NCBI RefSeq assembly: GCF_000931465.1
Contig: NZ_CP010892.1
Location: 4,115,388-4,179,387, forward strand
Reading direction: 5' to 3'
Length of the DNA stretch: 64,000 nucleotides
DNA from: Pseudomonas sp. MRSN 12121
GTDB lineage: Bacteria; Pseudomonadota; Gammaproteobacteria; Pseudomonadales; Pseudomonadaceae
The first letter of the stretch is position 1. Every line of letters begins with the position of its first letter. Below the pieces are notes generated by a model that did no database searches, had not been told where the DNA came from, and saw nothing but the letters and a program-made list of their open reading frames with translations. Below are positions 7,061 through 15,621 of this stretch, one piece after another. Made by a program: the position numbers and the translations under genes.

Positions 7061-9795
7061 CACGCAAGCCCTCCATCACCTGAGCCATAGCTCAGGCGGC
7101 GCTTGTCATGCATGTAGCGTTCTATCATTCGCATGAACTCGGGATAGGTGAGCTTCAGTGCCTGATTGACCTGGTCCTGTACGCCGGGACCACCTGGCAC
7201 GGTGATCTGCGGGGAGAAGTTGAAGACGGGCTGCCCGCCTGCAGCTGCAGCACCACCAGGAGCTGTACCACCACCACTGCCCATCATGCTCGCCCTGGAA
7301 ACGTCGGCAGGGTTCGGCGGTGCGAGGTCGACACCCGATTGCGCCGCCATGCCCAGCGCGGCCTTACGCACCAGGCCAGCCTGGGCGCTGATGCCGATGG
7401 CGGCGCCTTCGCTGATGTTGGCCCCATAGCCCATGAACACGCGGCTCGGCGACTGGATGCCAAGCGTCTCGGTGAACCAGCCTTTTACCGATGAGCCGAC
7501 ACCGACCACGCTGTCTTTCAGCGACGCGGCCATGTTGCTGATGCCGTTGACCAGGCCCGTGACAATCATGCCGCCGAACTCGGTGAACTTAGTCGGCAAC
7601 TCAACCCTGAAGTAACTCATCACTCCAGCGAACGCCCGATAGAACAGGCCCAGCGGCGAGAAGTTGGTAATCAACTGAGCCACACCGCCGAGGCCGCCGC
7701 TAAAGGCTTGCGGTATTTCGCTGATGCCCTCCAGTACCCAGCGGATGGGCGCCATCAGGGCGGACAGAACGCTACCAACGGCCCGACCAAACTCGATCCC
7801 TGACCAGGTGGCACGGCCCAGGGCATCGCCAGTGACTTGCACCGGGCTGAACAGCTCACGGAACCATTGAATCACCGGCTGGATGAAAGCCCCCAGTTGC
7901 GTGAGCAATGGCCCCACTGGAGCGAAAGCGGCAGAGAAGGCATCACGGATAGGCTTGAGGCCTTCAACAAGCCCCGTGAAGAAACCGATAGTCCAGGCCT
8001 TGATAGGCTCCCAGTTTTTGTAGATCACAAGCCCCACTGCTCCGACGACGACCGCGACTGCTGCAATACCAGCAATCAGCAAGCCAATCGGCGTAGCGAT
8101 GATAGCTGCTCCAAGTGATGCAACGGCACCAGTCAGACCTGGCATCAAAGCAGTCACACTGCCAACACCAGTTATCAATGGAGCAAACCGGGCAGCCAGC
8201 AGCGAGCTGTTCAACAATGCAGTCTTGGCAGTCAGCAAGGACATGAAAGTCCCGACACTGTTGAGTGCCGAGGCGCCGAGGTTGGCGCCATACTTCAACC
8301 CAATGAACCCGAGCTTGAGGGCAACAATGGCGGTGACTGTCTTAACAACACCGCTGATCAGGCCCGGATTGTTCTCGGACCAGACAGCAAACGAACGAAC
8401 AACAGGCACAACCGCCTGGGTGATCTCTACCAACGAGGGCAACAACGCACCACCGAGCGAGATACCTACTTCTGACAGACTGATAGTCAGCGCTTTAAGT
8501 TGCTCTTTCGGGCTTTCCATGCGCTTGTTCCAGTCAGCATCAAGTCCGCCTTTATCGGCGGCATCGATACTGCCCTGTTGAATACCCGCGAGATCCTTCT
8601 TGTTGGCCATAGCTGGGCGAACGAAAGACAGTACCTGCTGATCGGCGAACAGCTCCCCCAGCTTGTACGCTTCATTCAAACGGCTAAGGGCAATCTGCCG
8701 CTCTTTATCATCCGTGATAGCCATTACTTTCTGAAACTTATCAGCCGCCGCTGGCCCCTTGCTACCTACATACTGAGTAATGACCTCCAGCATCGCCTGG
8801 ACGGGAGTAAGACCTTTCCCGACCAAGTTCTTCATAGAGCTGGTTAAGTTGATCCCAGCCCCCTCAAAAGACTTGAGAGTGTCCTTCGCAGTTAACTTAG
8901 AAAGGAAGTTCTTAAAGTTGTTTGCTGCTTCGTCGTTGCTACCGGCACCGCGCCGAGCGATCTGCAGAGACGCACCGATCTCAGCGACTGCACGCTCACC
9001 AGTTACGCCCAGGGCGGCAAATTGAGGGGTAAGTTGCGGCAGCCATTTGGCCATGTCCGCTAGCTCAAACTGCCCACTCTTACCGGCAAAGGCGAGCATG
9101 TTCATTGAGCGCTCCAGCCCTGCTGCACCGATTCCGAGGTTGTCATTGAGCGCGATGGCCACAGACCCCAGGTCATCCATGCTGGCGCGAGTGGCCGTAG
9201 CAGTTTTGGCCATCACTGGTGCATAGTCAGCCAACTCCTTCGCACTAGAGATGCCACCGGCAATTAACACCGCCGTGCCGGTGGCGACTTCAGTCTGTGT
9301 CTGATTCCACTTCAACGCAGACGCACGCATCACATTACTGAGTTCTGCCTCTTCGGCTGCGTCAAATCCGCCCGTAATGGCGATGTCGTTGGTTCGGTCC
9401 TTGAAGTCGATAGCGGTACGCATCGACTGAACCACCGGAGCCCCAACCACAGCTGCAGTACCCAGCGTTTCCATTGCCTGGCCACGAAGCTCACCGCGTT
9501 GGTTTTTCAGCGTTGCACCTCTGGCAATGCTGGTGTTGAGGTTTTCCTGTTTGATCTTGAGCTGGTCAATTGCTCGACCGACCTGGTCATACTGTCGGCG
9601 CATGCGCTCGATGCCAGTACCACCACGCGCCAGGGACGCGGCCAGCTCGGTCCCTATGAGCTTTTGTTTGGCCGTCAGGCCATCGGTCGCACGCCCGAGC
9701 AGCTGCACTGTTGACTTGGCAGAACCGAATGCGGCACTCAAGGAGCCCGACACAGCGGCCCCTATTCGTAATCCGACTAAGACTTCATTCGCCAT
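7060..9795 (-). CDS. Phage tail tape measure protein
   Basis: A 911-residue tape measure that sets tail length. The N-terminus has the typical Ala/Ser-rich coiled-coil start, followed by the family core DFKDRTNDIAITGGFDAAEEAELSN and the LAFAGKSGQFELADMAKWLPQL segment of the TP901 type. Several hydrophobic stretches (about residues 540-620) are likely membrane-spanning during DNA ejection. The C-terminus has the GIQSPSRVFMGYGANISEGAAIGI box common to Mu/P2-like tape measures. It follows the frameshifting chaperone genes, the usual order. Confidence 0.93.
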   Translation of the reverse strand: MANEVLVGLRIGAAVSGSLSAAFGSAKSTVQLLGRATDGLTAKQKLIGTELAASLARGGTGIERMRRQYDQVGRAIDQLKIKQENLNTSIARGATLKNQRGELRGQAMETLGTAAVVGAPVVQSMRTAIDFKDRTNDIAITGGFDAAEEAELSNVMRASALKWNQTQTEVATGTAVLIAGGISSAKELADYAPVMAKTATATRASMDDLGSVAIALNDNLGIGAAGLERSMNMLAFAGKSGQFELADMAKWLPQLTPQFAALGVTGERAVAEIGASLQIARRGAGSNDEAANNFKNFLSKLTAKDTLKSFEGAGINLTSSMKNLVGKGLTPVQAMLEVITQYVGSKGPAAADKFQKVMAITDDKERQIALSRLNEAYKLGELFADQQVLSFVRPAMANKKDLAGIQQGSIDAADKGGLDADWNKRMESPKEQLKALTISLSEVGISLGGALLPSLVEITQAVVPVVRSFAVWSENNPGLISGVVKTVTAIVALKLGFIGLKYGANLGASALNSVGTFMSLLTAKTALLNSSLLAARFAPLITGVGSVTALMPGLTGAVASLGAAIIATPIGLLIAGIAAVAVVVGAVGLVIYKNWEPIKAWTIGFFTGLVEGLKPIRDAFSAAFAPVGPLLTQLGAFIQPVIQWFRELFSPVQVTGDALGRATWSGIEFGRAVGSVLSALMAPIRWVLEGISEIPQAFSGGLGGVAQLITNFSPLGLFYRAFAGVMSYFRVELPTKFTEFGGMIVTGLVNGISNMAASLKDSVVGVGSSVKGWFTETLGIQSPSRVFMGYGANISEGAAIGISAQAGLVRKAALGMAAQSGVDLAPPNPADVSRASMMGSGGGTAPGGAAAAGGQPVFNFSPQITVPGGPGVQDQVNQALKLTYPEFMRMIERYMHDKRRLSYGSGDGGLA

Positions 9796-9879
9796 AGAGT
9801 ACCCGGCAGGCTATTTGATTGAGGGGGTGCGCCTGAGACGTAGGCGCACGGTAGGACGAAGGTCTGGAGGGGCTGCCGA

Positions 9880-10074
9880 TCAGCGTTTCATCTGCTCGGC
9901 AATTTCGTTGCGGCGGCAAATTTCACGTCGACACACATCGACCCAAAACCAATACCGATCCATGTCCAGCTCGTCGATCTCAGACGGCTGCAGCCTCAGC
10001 ACCAGCAACAGCGCCTCGTCCCAGGACTGCAGCAAGGTCTCCTCCGTTAGCCATTTCCCGCAACACCTCGGTGG
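9880..10074 (-). CDS. Frameshift extension of tail assembly chaperone (gpE'-like)
   Basis: An open frame +1 (equivalently -2) to the upstream chaperone. It overlaps it from 10074 to 9980 and ends at TGA 9882-9880. It reads TEETLLQSWDEALLLVLRL, then ...IDELD, then MDRYWFWVDVCRREICRR and a short end. The MDRYWFWVDVCRRE part matches the P2 gpE/GpE' family. The frame has no start codon upstream of 9963, so the whole frame is most simply made by ribosomal frameshifting; a 27-residue product from the ATG at 9963 is the alternative. Tail chaperones of this type coat the tape measure. Confidence 0.75.
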   Translation of the reverse strand, partial: PPRCCGKWLTEETLLQSWDEALLLVLRLQPSEIDELDMDRYWFWVDVCRREICRRNEIAEQMKR

Positions 10075-10294
10075 CTAACTTGGAATCGGCGATATCGAAC
10101 TCGACGAGATCCTCGATGGTGATACCCAGGAGCTTGGCGACCAGTATGTCCTCCATCGCGGCCTCGTCCTTGGTGTGGGTCTGCGCAGCGCTAATGTCTT
10201 TGCGCTTCAGGCGTTTGATGGGCAACTTCGAGATCGTGTCGCCGGCGGCGTTTTTGAAAGGAAACTTGAGGGTAAAGCTGAGTGGTTCGGCCAT
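9980..10294 (-). CDS. Tail assembly chaperone (Mu gp41-like)
   Basis: A 104-residue protein with the family opening PLSFTLKFPFKNAAGDTISKL, then the LKRKDISAAQ helix and EDILVAKLLGITIEDLVEFD. It is the short form of a two-product tail chaperone; the frameshifted long form is described for 9880-10074. It is the first gene of the tail unit that includes the tape measure, hub and spike, and a late-promoter element lies 77 bp upstream (10371-10389). Confidence 0.88.
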   Translation of the reverse strand: MAEPLSFTLKFPFKNAAGDTISKLPIKRLKRKDISAAQTHTKDEAAMEDILVAKLLGITIEDLVEFDIADSKLATEVLREMANGGDLAAVLGRGAVAGAEAAAV

Positions 10295-10370
10295 CTTTGT
10301 TGCTCCAGGTTGTCGGTTTAATCGACTGCTTTAAGTGAGCCCTGAGCATCGCACCTGGCCGTGGCGATGA

Positions 10371-10389
10371 CTTTTAATCGAGTTTAAAG
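10371..10389 (-). promoter_or_regulatory. Late promoter element, copy 2
   Basis: An exact copy of CTTTTAATCGAGTTTAAAG on the plus strand. On the minus strand a GATGCT hexamer lies 20 nt further down (10350-10345), the same offset as the hexamers at the other three copies. It heads the tail chaperone, tape-measure and hub unit. Confidence 0.72.
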
Positions 10390-10468
10390 ACGAAGCCCCG
10401 CACGATGGCGGGGCTTCGGTTTGCCGTCCTGGCGGCTCCAGTCCGTTGGAGCTAGTCCTGGTCATGCA

Positions 10469-10705
10469 TCAGCAGTGGCGGCAGCAATGGCACTGACAAC
10501 GTGGTGTCATCTGATAGCGGCCGGTCGCCAATGTCATGCTCAGTGCCTCAGCCAAAACCTCTATCGGGGTTTCCTCCAAGACCTTGCCCCAGTATTGTCT
10601 GGCACGCATAAAGTCGAAGTCTCGACGCACCTGCATATCGATGCATCTCACTAAATCATCGCGCTTTTTTTCTATTACTTGCTGTTCTTCAGGAGTCAAG
10701 GACAT
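10469..10705 (-). CDS. Small phage protein, unknown
   Basis: A 78-residue protein starting MSLTPEEQQVIEKKRDDLVR behind GGAGG 5 bases upstream of the ATG at 10705. It is predicted to be helical and charged, with a Cys/His-rich end (CQCHCCRHC). It lies after the tail tube gene and before late-promoter copy 2. Its start codon overlaps that of the rightward gene at 10704, so the two are divergent with no intergenic space. I do not recognise the family; it could be a tail-unit protein or part of the inserted cassette. Confidence 0.6.
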   Translation of the reverse strand: MSLTPEEQQVIEKKRDDLVRCIDMQVRRDFDFMRARQYWGKVLEETPIEVLAEALSMTLATGRYQMTPRCQCHCCRHC

Positions 10706-11147
10706 GACCACCTCCAATATCAAACGATTCGACGAACTCACCGGCCAGATACTCGGCGTGTTGTATGAGAGTTTTCCGGTGCCACGCGTCCTGTTACTTA
10801 AGGATCTCATCTCTGACGGCATTTCATTCGATGAGCGCGTGGGGTTCGATGTTCCCAATGAAAACGGCGAGTTCCTTTTTGCCTGTATCGACTGGCTGAC
10901 CGAGTCAGGCTACCTGCGCTTCCAAAGCAAGATTCAAGCTACCGGTTACTCGGAGTGTGTACTGACCGCCAAAGGTCTTGAGGTGCTGAAGGCAACCCCG
11001 GATAGCCTCAGCACCGAATCGAGCCTTGGTGAGCAATTGATTGACGCATCCAAAACAGGAGCCAAGAGCTTGATCGGTGACCTCGCCGGACAAGCCCTGT
11101 CCATCGGAGTTAAGTTCGCTACCAATCACTTAGGCCTCCCTGGCTAA
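10704..11147 (+). CDS. Accessory (moron) protein, possible winged-helix
   Basis: A 147-residue protein on the strand opposite to the tail genes. The ATG at 10704 has AGGAG 8 bases upstream and shares two bases with the ATG of the leftward gene. Residues about 10-85 (FDELTGQILGVLYESFPVPR ... DWLTESGYLRFQ ... CVLTAKGLEVL) have the helix-helix-wing pattern of small winged-helix proteins. The last ~50 residues are Gly/Ala-rich and amphipathic (LIGDLAGQALSIGVKFATNH) and may touch a membrane. It ends 1 nt before the tail-tube stop. Function unknown. Confidence 0.72.
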   Translation: MTTSNIKRFDELTGQILGVLYESFPVPRVLLLKDLISDGISFDERVGFDVPNENGEFLFACIDWLTESGYLRFQSKIQATGYSECVLTAKGLEVLKATPDSLSTESSLGEQLIDASKTGAKSLIGDLAGQALSIGVKFATNHLGLPG

Positions 11148-11148
11148 C

Positions 11149-11673
11149 TTAGGCCTGACCGATATTCTTCCGGTACTTGGACAACTGGTCTTCACCACCG
11201 ACCCGGAAGATGTTGGACAGGTAGTCCAGCAACACCACTTCTTCACCGTTGAGTACCTGGCGCACGTAGGTCGCCGAGAACGGTGTTTCATACTTGGTCG
11301 GGTCGCGGGGTTTATGGCTGCCCAACTGGTACTCCTTGCCGGTGATGGTCATCATCGTGACCAGTGGGATCTCATCGATCAGGCCGCCGTTGTTGAACAC
11401 CTGGACGTTGGAGCGGCATTGAAGCTGGATGCTCTTGAATGGGGTGACCAGCTTCTTCGCTGCTTCAAAGTACAGGCTGTTCCAGGTGATCTTGCCTTCC
11501 AGCTTATCAATGCCATCCGGCAATTCGATCAGGCCAACCATGCCCAGCCCCTGAAAGTCGCTGGTCACGGTCTTGATCGAGCCCAGATCGATCTCTTCGG
11601 ACTTGCCAAAGAAGCTGGCACCGTCGAGGTAGATAGCGGCGTTGGAAATACGGTGTGCGCTAAAACCGGCCAT
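11149..11673 (-). CDS. Major tail tube protein (P2 FII family)
   Basis: A 174-residue tube subunit. It has the family landmarks ISNAAIYLDGASFFGKSEEI, GLGMVGLIELPDGIDKLEGKI and the C-terminal block PFSATYVRQVLNGEEVVLLDYLSNI. Hexamers stack inside the sheath to form the DNA channel. Its start directly follows the sheath stop. Confidence 0.93.
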   Translation of the reverse strand: MAGFSAHRISNAAIYLDGASFFGKSEEIDLGSIKTVTSDFQGLGMVGLIELPDGIDKLEGKITWNSLYFEAAKKLVTPFKSIQLQCRSNVQVFNNGGLIDEIPLVTMMTITGKEYQLGSHKPRDPTKYETPFSATYVRQVLNGEEVVLLDYLSNIFRVGGEDQLSKYRKNIGQA

Positions 11674-13098
11674 TTATGCGGCTCCCAGGTTGACCAGGTA
11701 TTCCCCGGTGATTTCAGTTTCGAAGGTGCCGCGTTCAAGCGGCACGGGAACACCCAGCTTGTAGCTGAACAAGACGTGCCCCAACTCCAGCTCGGTTTGC
11801 GGATTGCGCGCAGGGTCATACCAGCACTCACCACCGAGCAACGCCTCGTCGCCAACCAACTTGCGGATATACAGGTTGACGCTTTCGGTGATGCTGTCGA
11901 TCAGCGAGTCAGTAACAGGCTGGTCATTGAACTGCAGCGCGCTGTAACGGATCGACTCGTCCACCACGTCCTTGGTACGCCGCACGTTTTCAAAGTTGCG
12001 CGTGTGGGTCACTGTAGGCCAGGCGGCGGAACGGTTACCCCACAGACGAAAGCCGGTGCCGAAGGAGTTGAAGACGGTGGTGATGCCGTTTTCGTTGAGC
12101 AGATTGACCTCACTGTTTGGGTCATCGATCCGGGCCGTCAATGGTCGCTCCAGGCCGATGACGCCAACCAGTTCCTGGTTGGAACTACTCCACCAGTACC
12201 CCTTGTCGTTATCGATCTTCGCCCGTAGGCCTGCTGCGCGGATCGACAGCGGCTGCAGGCGAGTGCCATCGGTTGCTGCGTCGTACACCTTGACATGCGG
12301 ATAGCACAGGCGCACACGGTCGCTGCTGGTGTTGAAGTTGATAGTTCCGGCCGGGCCGCGCCCCGCAATCACTTGTTGCACCGTGGTCCCGATAGGCGCA
12401 TCGATGTATGTGAACGCGCTGACCTGCACGGCCGAAATGATCAGTTCGACGCTGACCGAATTCAGGGTGCTGAAGCCCGGCGCAATGAAGATTTTCGGGA
12501 AGTACCCGAGCAAGTTGTAACTGTCCTGAAAGGCCTTCAAGCCAGTACGCCGACCAGCGACGGTGATACCGCCGATGATATCGGCCGGGGTGACTTTGCT
12601 CGGGTCAGCGTGGGTGTAGTCCGCCTTCACCTGAGCATTGGCGGGAATACTCCCGGTCGCCAAGCGTTTCACTCGACCGATCAACATGTCTGCCGTGTAG
12701 TCGGTGCCCAGATCGTAGGTGGTGGCGCCATCCACCGACTTGACGGTCAGTTGTTGCAGCCCACCGTGCTCCAGCTGCAGCAGCTCGTTATCACCGAACT
12801 GCCTTTCCTGGCCTACGACGTTGGTGCGGTGAACTGCCGGATCGAGCACGTTGACTACCAGCACCGTACCGGTGCCGAAGTCGTAGATACCTTCCAGAGC
12901 TTCAGGAATGCTGAAGCCGGTGAGGTGCGTGCCGAACTGAGCCGCATCTACTTCATTGAGCGATTGCGTCAGCTCGTTGACTGGCCCGATGGGCGCTGTC
13001 CCGACCAGAGCAATCACAGCCGACTTGACCACACGAATGGGCCGAGGGCCGCGCTCGACTTCAATGGTTTCAAAACCGTGCAAAAAGTTAGCTGGCAT
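11674..13098 (-). CDS. Contractile tail sheath protein (P2 FI family)
   Basis: A 474-residue sheath subunit, so the virion is a myophage. It opens with FLHGFETIEVERGPRPIRVV and the AVIALVGTAPIGPVNE motif typical of P2/Mu-like sheaths. The C-terminal half holds WGNRSAAWPTVTHTRNFENVRRTKDVVDES and LLGGECWYDPARNPQTELELG, which match the conserved domain that carries the contraction contacts. Length is normal. It follows the gp36, gp37 and small-protein genes in Mu order. Confidence 0.95.
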   Translation of the reverse strand: MPANFLHGFETIEVERGPRPIRVVKSAVIALVGTAPIGPVNELTQSLNEVDAAQFGTHLTGFSIPEALEGIYDFGTGTVLVVNVLDPAVHRTNVVGQERQFGDNELLQLEHGGLQQLTVKSVDGATTYDLGTDYTADMLIGRVKRLATGSIPANAQVKADYTHADPSKVTPADIIGGITVAGRRTGLKAFQDSYNLLGYFPKIFIAPGFSTLNSVSVELIISAVQVSAFTYIDAPIGTTVQQVIAGRGPAGTINFNTSSDRVRLCYPHVKVYDAATDGTRLQPLSIRAAGLRAKIDNDKGYWWSSSNQELVGVIGLERPLTARIDDPNSEVNLLNENGITTVFNSFGTGFRLWGNRSAAWPTVTHTRNFENVRRTKDVVDESIRYSALQFNDQPVTDSLIDSITESVNLYIRKLVGDEALLGGECWYDPARNPQTELELGHVLFSYKLGVPVPLERGTFETEITGEYLVNLGAA

Positions 13099-13103
13099 TG
13101 GGC

Positions 13104-13337
13104 TTACTCCTGTCCAGGTTTCTGAAGCGCAGCTGCAGTCTTACCTGCAGGTTTCGCTTCAGGTGGTGCGAGAACCAGGTGCTTGAGTTCCAGCAACACC
13201 AGGGTGTACTCGTGGTCGGCTGGCAACTCGACGGGTTTCCCCGGCTGCAGTTGCACATCCAGCAATTCGCGGGCATCGCCTACCCGCAGGGTGGCGCCGC
13301 TCTGCGGGCCGTTATAGATGTAGCGGGTAAGTTTCAT
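13104..13337 (-). CDS. Small conserved phage protein (Mu gp38 position)
   Basis: A 77-residue protein (MKLTRYIYNGPQSGATLRVG ...) between the gp37-like gene and the sheath, where Mu has gp38. The N-terminal 50 residues look like a small beta barrel and the end is Ala/Lys-rich. The start overlaps the gp37-like stop (ATGA). The function is not known; its position suggests head-tail joining. Confidence 0.75.
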   Translation of the reverse strand: MKLTRYIYNGPQSGATLRVGDARELLDVQLQPGKPVELPADHEYTLVLLELKHLVLAPPEAKPAGKTAAALQKPGQE

Positions 13338-13816
13338 TGCTCTTCCTCGAAACGAACTTGTCTGAGCGGTGGCCCATCTTTAGGGCCCATAACCTGCAGC
13401 TGAGTAGCACGCAGGGAGAAGTCCTGGCCGTATTGCCAGAGGCCCGACACCTGGCCAATGAACAGCTCTGCAACTGGACGGCAGGCCTGGTCGCAATGCG
13501 GTGCAAACCAGCCGGTCAGGCAATCGCGGATATGGTCGAGGTAGCTGACCGCTCCGTCTTTGCCATTGAGCTGACGGAACACCAGGGTCACCCTGATGAC
13601 GATGTTGCGAGCCTGAAACATCGAGTCACCGGCCTCGGACCCACCGAAGGTCGATTTGCCGTAGGCCAGCAAGAGCGCGCCTCGTGGGTGGTTTAGGCGG
13701 TAACGTGCAGGGTCTTCAGGAAACAGCTCGACCATCAGCATCTGGCCGAAGGTCTCCTGCAGGCGCTTCTGCATTGCTTCCAGGAGCTGCTCGGTTTGGG
13801 TTTTGGGTTGGATCAT
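13334..13816 (-). CDS. Mu gp37-like protein (DUF1834)
   Basis: A 160-residue protein of the gp37 family. It has the opening TEQLLEAMQKRLQETFG, the central RGALLLAYGKSTFGG, and DHIRDCLTGWFAPHCDQACR. It is placed between capsid and sheath and is probably a tail terminator or neck protein. The start shares one base with the stop of the gp36-like gene. Confidence 0.85.
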   Translation of the reverse strand: MIQPKTQTEQLLEAMQKRLQETFGQMLMVELFPEDPARYRLNHPRGALLLAYGKSTFGGSEAGDSMFQARNIVIRVTLVFRQLNGKDGAVSYLDHIRDCLTGWFAPHCDQACRPVAELFIGQVSGLWQYGQDFSLRATQLQVMGPKDGPPLRQVRFEEEQ

Positions 13817-14247
13817 CAGTAACGCTCCCAGAGATCGCCGCCAAACTGCTGGCGACGTGCCCGAACGCGGATCTCACCAGGCTCCGGCGCGGCCTGACCG
13901 CCAGGCATGCCCAGAGTGACAACGCCGTCGCGGATGCTTTCCAGGAGCTTGATGGTGTCCTTGCGGCTGTCCTTCACTGCGTCGGGCAATGCCCCTTCGG
14001 GCCGGCGCTGATACAGCCAGTGCCGCGCCAGATACACCACCGCATCCCGCAGCACGGTCGGCACCGGATCGAGCGGCAGGTTGTAGCGGCCCCGAAGATA
14101 ACCATCCACCAGCTCTTCAGCCTGCCGCACGCCGTCCTCGATCACGCTCTCGTTGGGCGACATGGCGGCCGGGTCGTCATTGGAGAGCTGAATCAGCGTC
14201 ATCTCCGGGATCGCGTTGCCGATATCGGCGCGAGTGCAGTAGCGCAT
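13816..14247 (-). CDS. Mu gp36-like protein (DUF1320)
   Basis: A 143-residue protein with the DUF1320 hallmarks: MRYCTRADIGNAIPE at the start, EDGVRQAEELVDGYLRGRYNLPL, and VVYLARHWLYQRR. This family fits a head-completion or connector protein under the portal. It follows the capsid gene by 3 bp. Confidence 0.9.
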   Translation of the reverse strand: MRYCTRADIGNAIPEMTLIQLSNDDPAAMSPNESVIEDGVRQAEELVDGYLRGRYNLPLDPVPTVLRDAVVYLARHWLYQRRPEGALPDAVKDSRKDTIKLLESIRDGVVTLGMPGGQAAPEPGEIRVRARRQQFGGDLWERY

Positions 14248-14250
14248 GGG

Positions 14251-15231
14251 TTAGCCCGCCTTCAACTCGACCAGAGCTTCAGGGAACAGGCACATGGCCA
14301 ACGGGTTCGCCTGGGCTTCCAGATCCCAGCCTTTGCCCAATTTTCGTTCCTCGGCCTTGCTGTAGAACGGCTGGCCAATGGTGTTGACCGTTTCGTTGTA
14401 GTTGGCCGGGGCGTTGAACATACGGAATACGCCACGGGCTACTGGAAACACCTGAGCGATATCAACTGGAATGAAACGCTGGCTGCTGACGGTGACGTCG
14501 TACTCGATGAACTCGATGCCGCCGAAGGTGAAGCCCGAGCGCACATCGCCGCCGAGCCGATCCTGCGCCTCCTGGTAGTTGGCAAATGCGGCCTTGACCT
14601 TTTCATGGTCGATAAACGCATCGAACCAATCCGGTCCGCACAGTGCACGGAACCCGGTGACCATTACGCCGCCCAGTTTGGATTCGGAATAGCGTTTGGC
14701 GTCTAGGCAGGCCTTGCGCACGTTGGTGCCGGCATTGCTCAGCGCCACCGTGATTTTCTTCTGGCTGACTTCGAACTCTTTGAAGAGGTCGGTCAGGACT
14801 TCGCCGTCCGCGTCCAGCAGCTTGCCGCGCAGCGCGCCCACGCGCTGGAATTCACGGGTGGCTTCGATGCTGTTTTTCAGCTCCTGCAGGTTGTCGTTGA
14901 TCACCGTCGCCACAGGCGCGGTGGTGTCTTCCTGGCCGAACGCGGCAACTCCCTGCAATTGGCTTGGCAGGATCGGCCGGTTGAGCGGCAGGTGCAGTGT
15001 TTCGAAAGTACGGCGCTTACGTTTGCCACCCTTGATCGGGGCCGGGTCATCGTTGCGTGAGGTATTGGGCACCAGGACCAGGCGGCCCTCTCGCTCATCG
15101 ATAACGACGCTGGTGCTGGTCACGCCTTTTTCATCGAACAGCCCCATAGCGCCGACTTTGCCGGGGATCGCTGGCAGTTTGTTCACGGCTGCGGTGAGGT
15201 TGGCAACGCTGAACATGTCTTGCAGATTCAT
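14251..15231 (-). CDS. Major capsid protein (lambda gpE-like fold)
   Basis: A 326-residue capsid protein. The start MNLQDMFSVANLTAAVNKLP at 15231 has CAGGAG 6 bases upstream, so the longer reading from 15288 is rejected. The middle KGGKRKRRTFETLHLPLNRPI and the end EFIEYDVTVSSQRFIPVDIAQVFP are features of the major capsid protein E family. It is preceded by a decoration protein and the protease-scaffold, the normal head order. Confidence 0.92.
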   Translation of the reverse strand: MNLQDMFSVANLTAAVNKLPAIPGKVGAMGLFDEKGVTSTSVVIDEREGRLVLVPNTSRNDDPAPIKGGKRKRRTFETLHLPLNRPILPSQLQGVAAFGQEDTTAPVATVINDNLQELKNSIEATREFQRVGALRGKLLDADGEVLTDLFKEFEVSQKKITVALSNAGTNVRKACLDAKRYSESKLGGVMVTGFRALCGPDWFDAFIDHEKVKAAFANYQEAQDRLGGDVRSGFTFGGIEFIEYDVTVSSQRFIPVDIAQVFPVARGVFRMFNAPANYNETVNTIGQPFYSKAEERKLGKGWDLEAQANPLAMCLFPEALVELKAG

Positions 15232-15244
15232 GGAGTACTCCTGA

Positions 15245-15613
15245 TCAGAGGGCCGCACGGGCAACGATGCCCAGGGTGTTGAGTTCATCCAGGGCGGTGG
15301 CCTTCTGGGCTTCGGTGATGCCGGCTGGCCAGGTCAGTTCGGCAGAGTCGACGACGGCACCGCGAGAGATCACCACACCCGGCTCATCGCCGTCCGTTGC
15401 ATCCACGGCTTCAATCAAAATCGCCGCAGACTTTTTGGCCGTGCCGGTGCCAGCGAGATCAAGCACCTGGTACTTGCCAGAGACTTTCGCCAGCACCTGG
15501 CCGAATGAGTAATTCGTCCCGCCCAGCAGCGTGACCTTGTCTTTCGTCCATCCGGCGCAGACTTCGACCAGGAGCAAATCGCCCGGGTCTTTCGGTTGAG
15601 TAAATGTGGCCAT
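15245..15613 (-). CDS. Head decoration protein (gpD-like)
   Basis: A 122-residue protein between protease-scaffold and capsid. The block ILIEAVDATDGDEPGVVISR and the RGAVVDSAELTWPAG segment are typical of lambda gpD-type trimeric head-stabilising proteins. It has a clear AGGAGG 6-7 bases before the ATG at 15613. It probably caps the capsid threefold axes. Confidence 0.88.
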   Translation of the reverse strand: MATFTQPKDPGDLLLVEVCAGWTKDKVTLLGGTNYSFGQVLAKVSGKYQVLDLAGTGTAKKSAAILIEAVDATDGDEPGVVISRGAVVDSAELTWPAGITEAQKATALDELNTLGIVARAAL

Positions 15614-15621
15614 AGGGCCTC

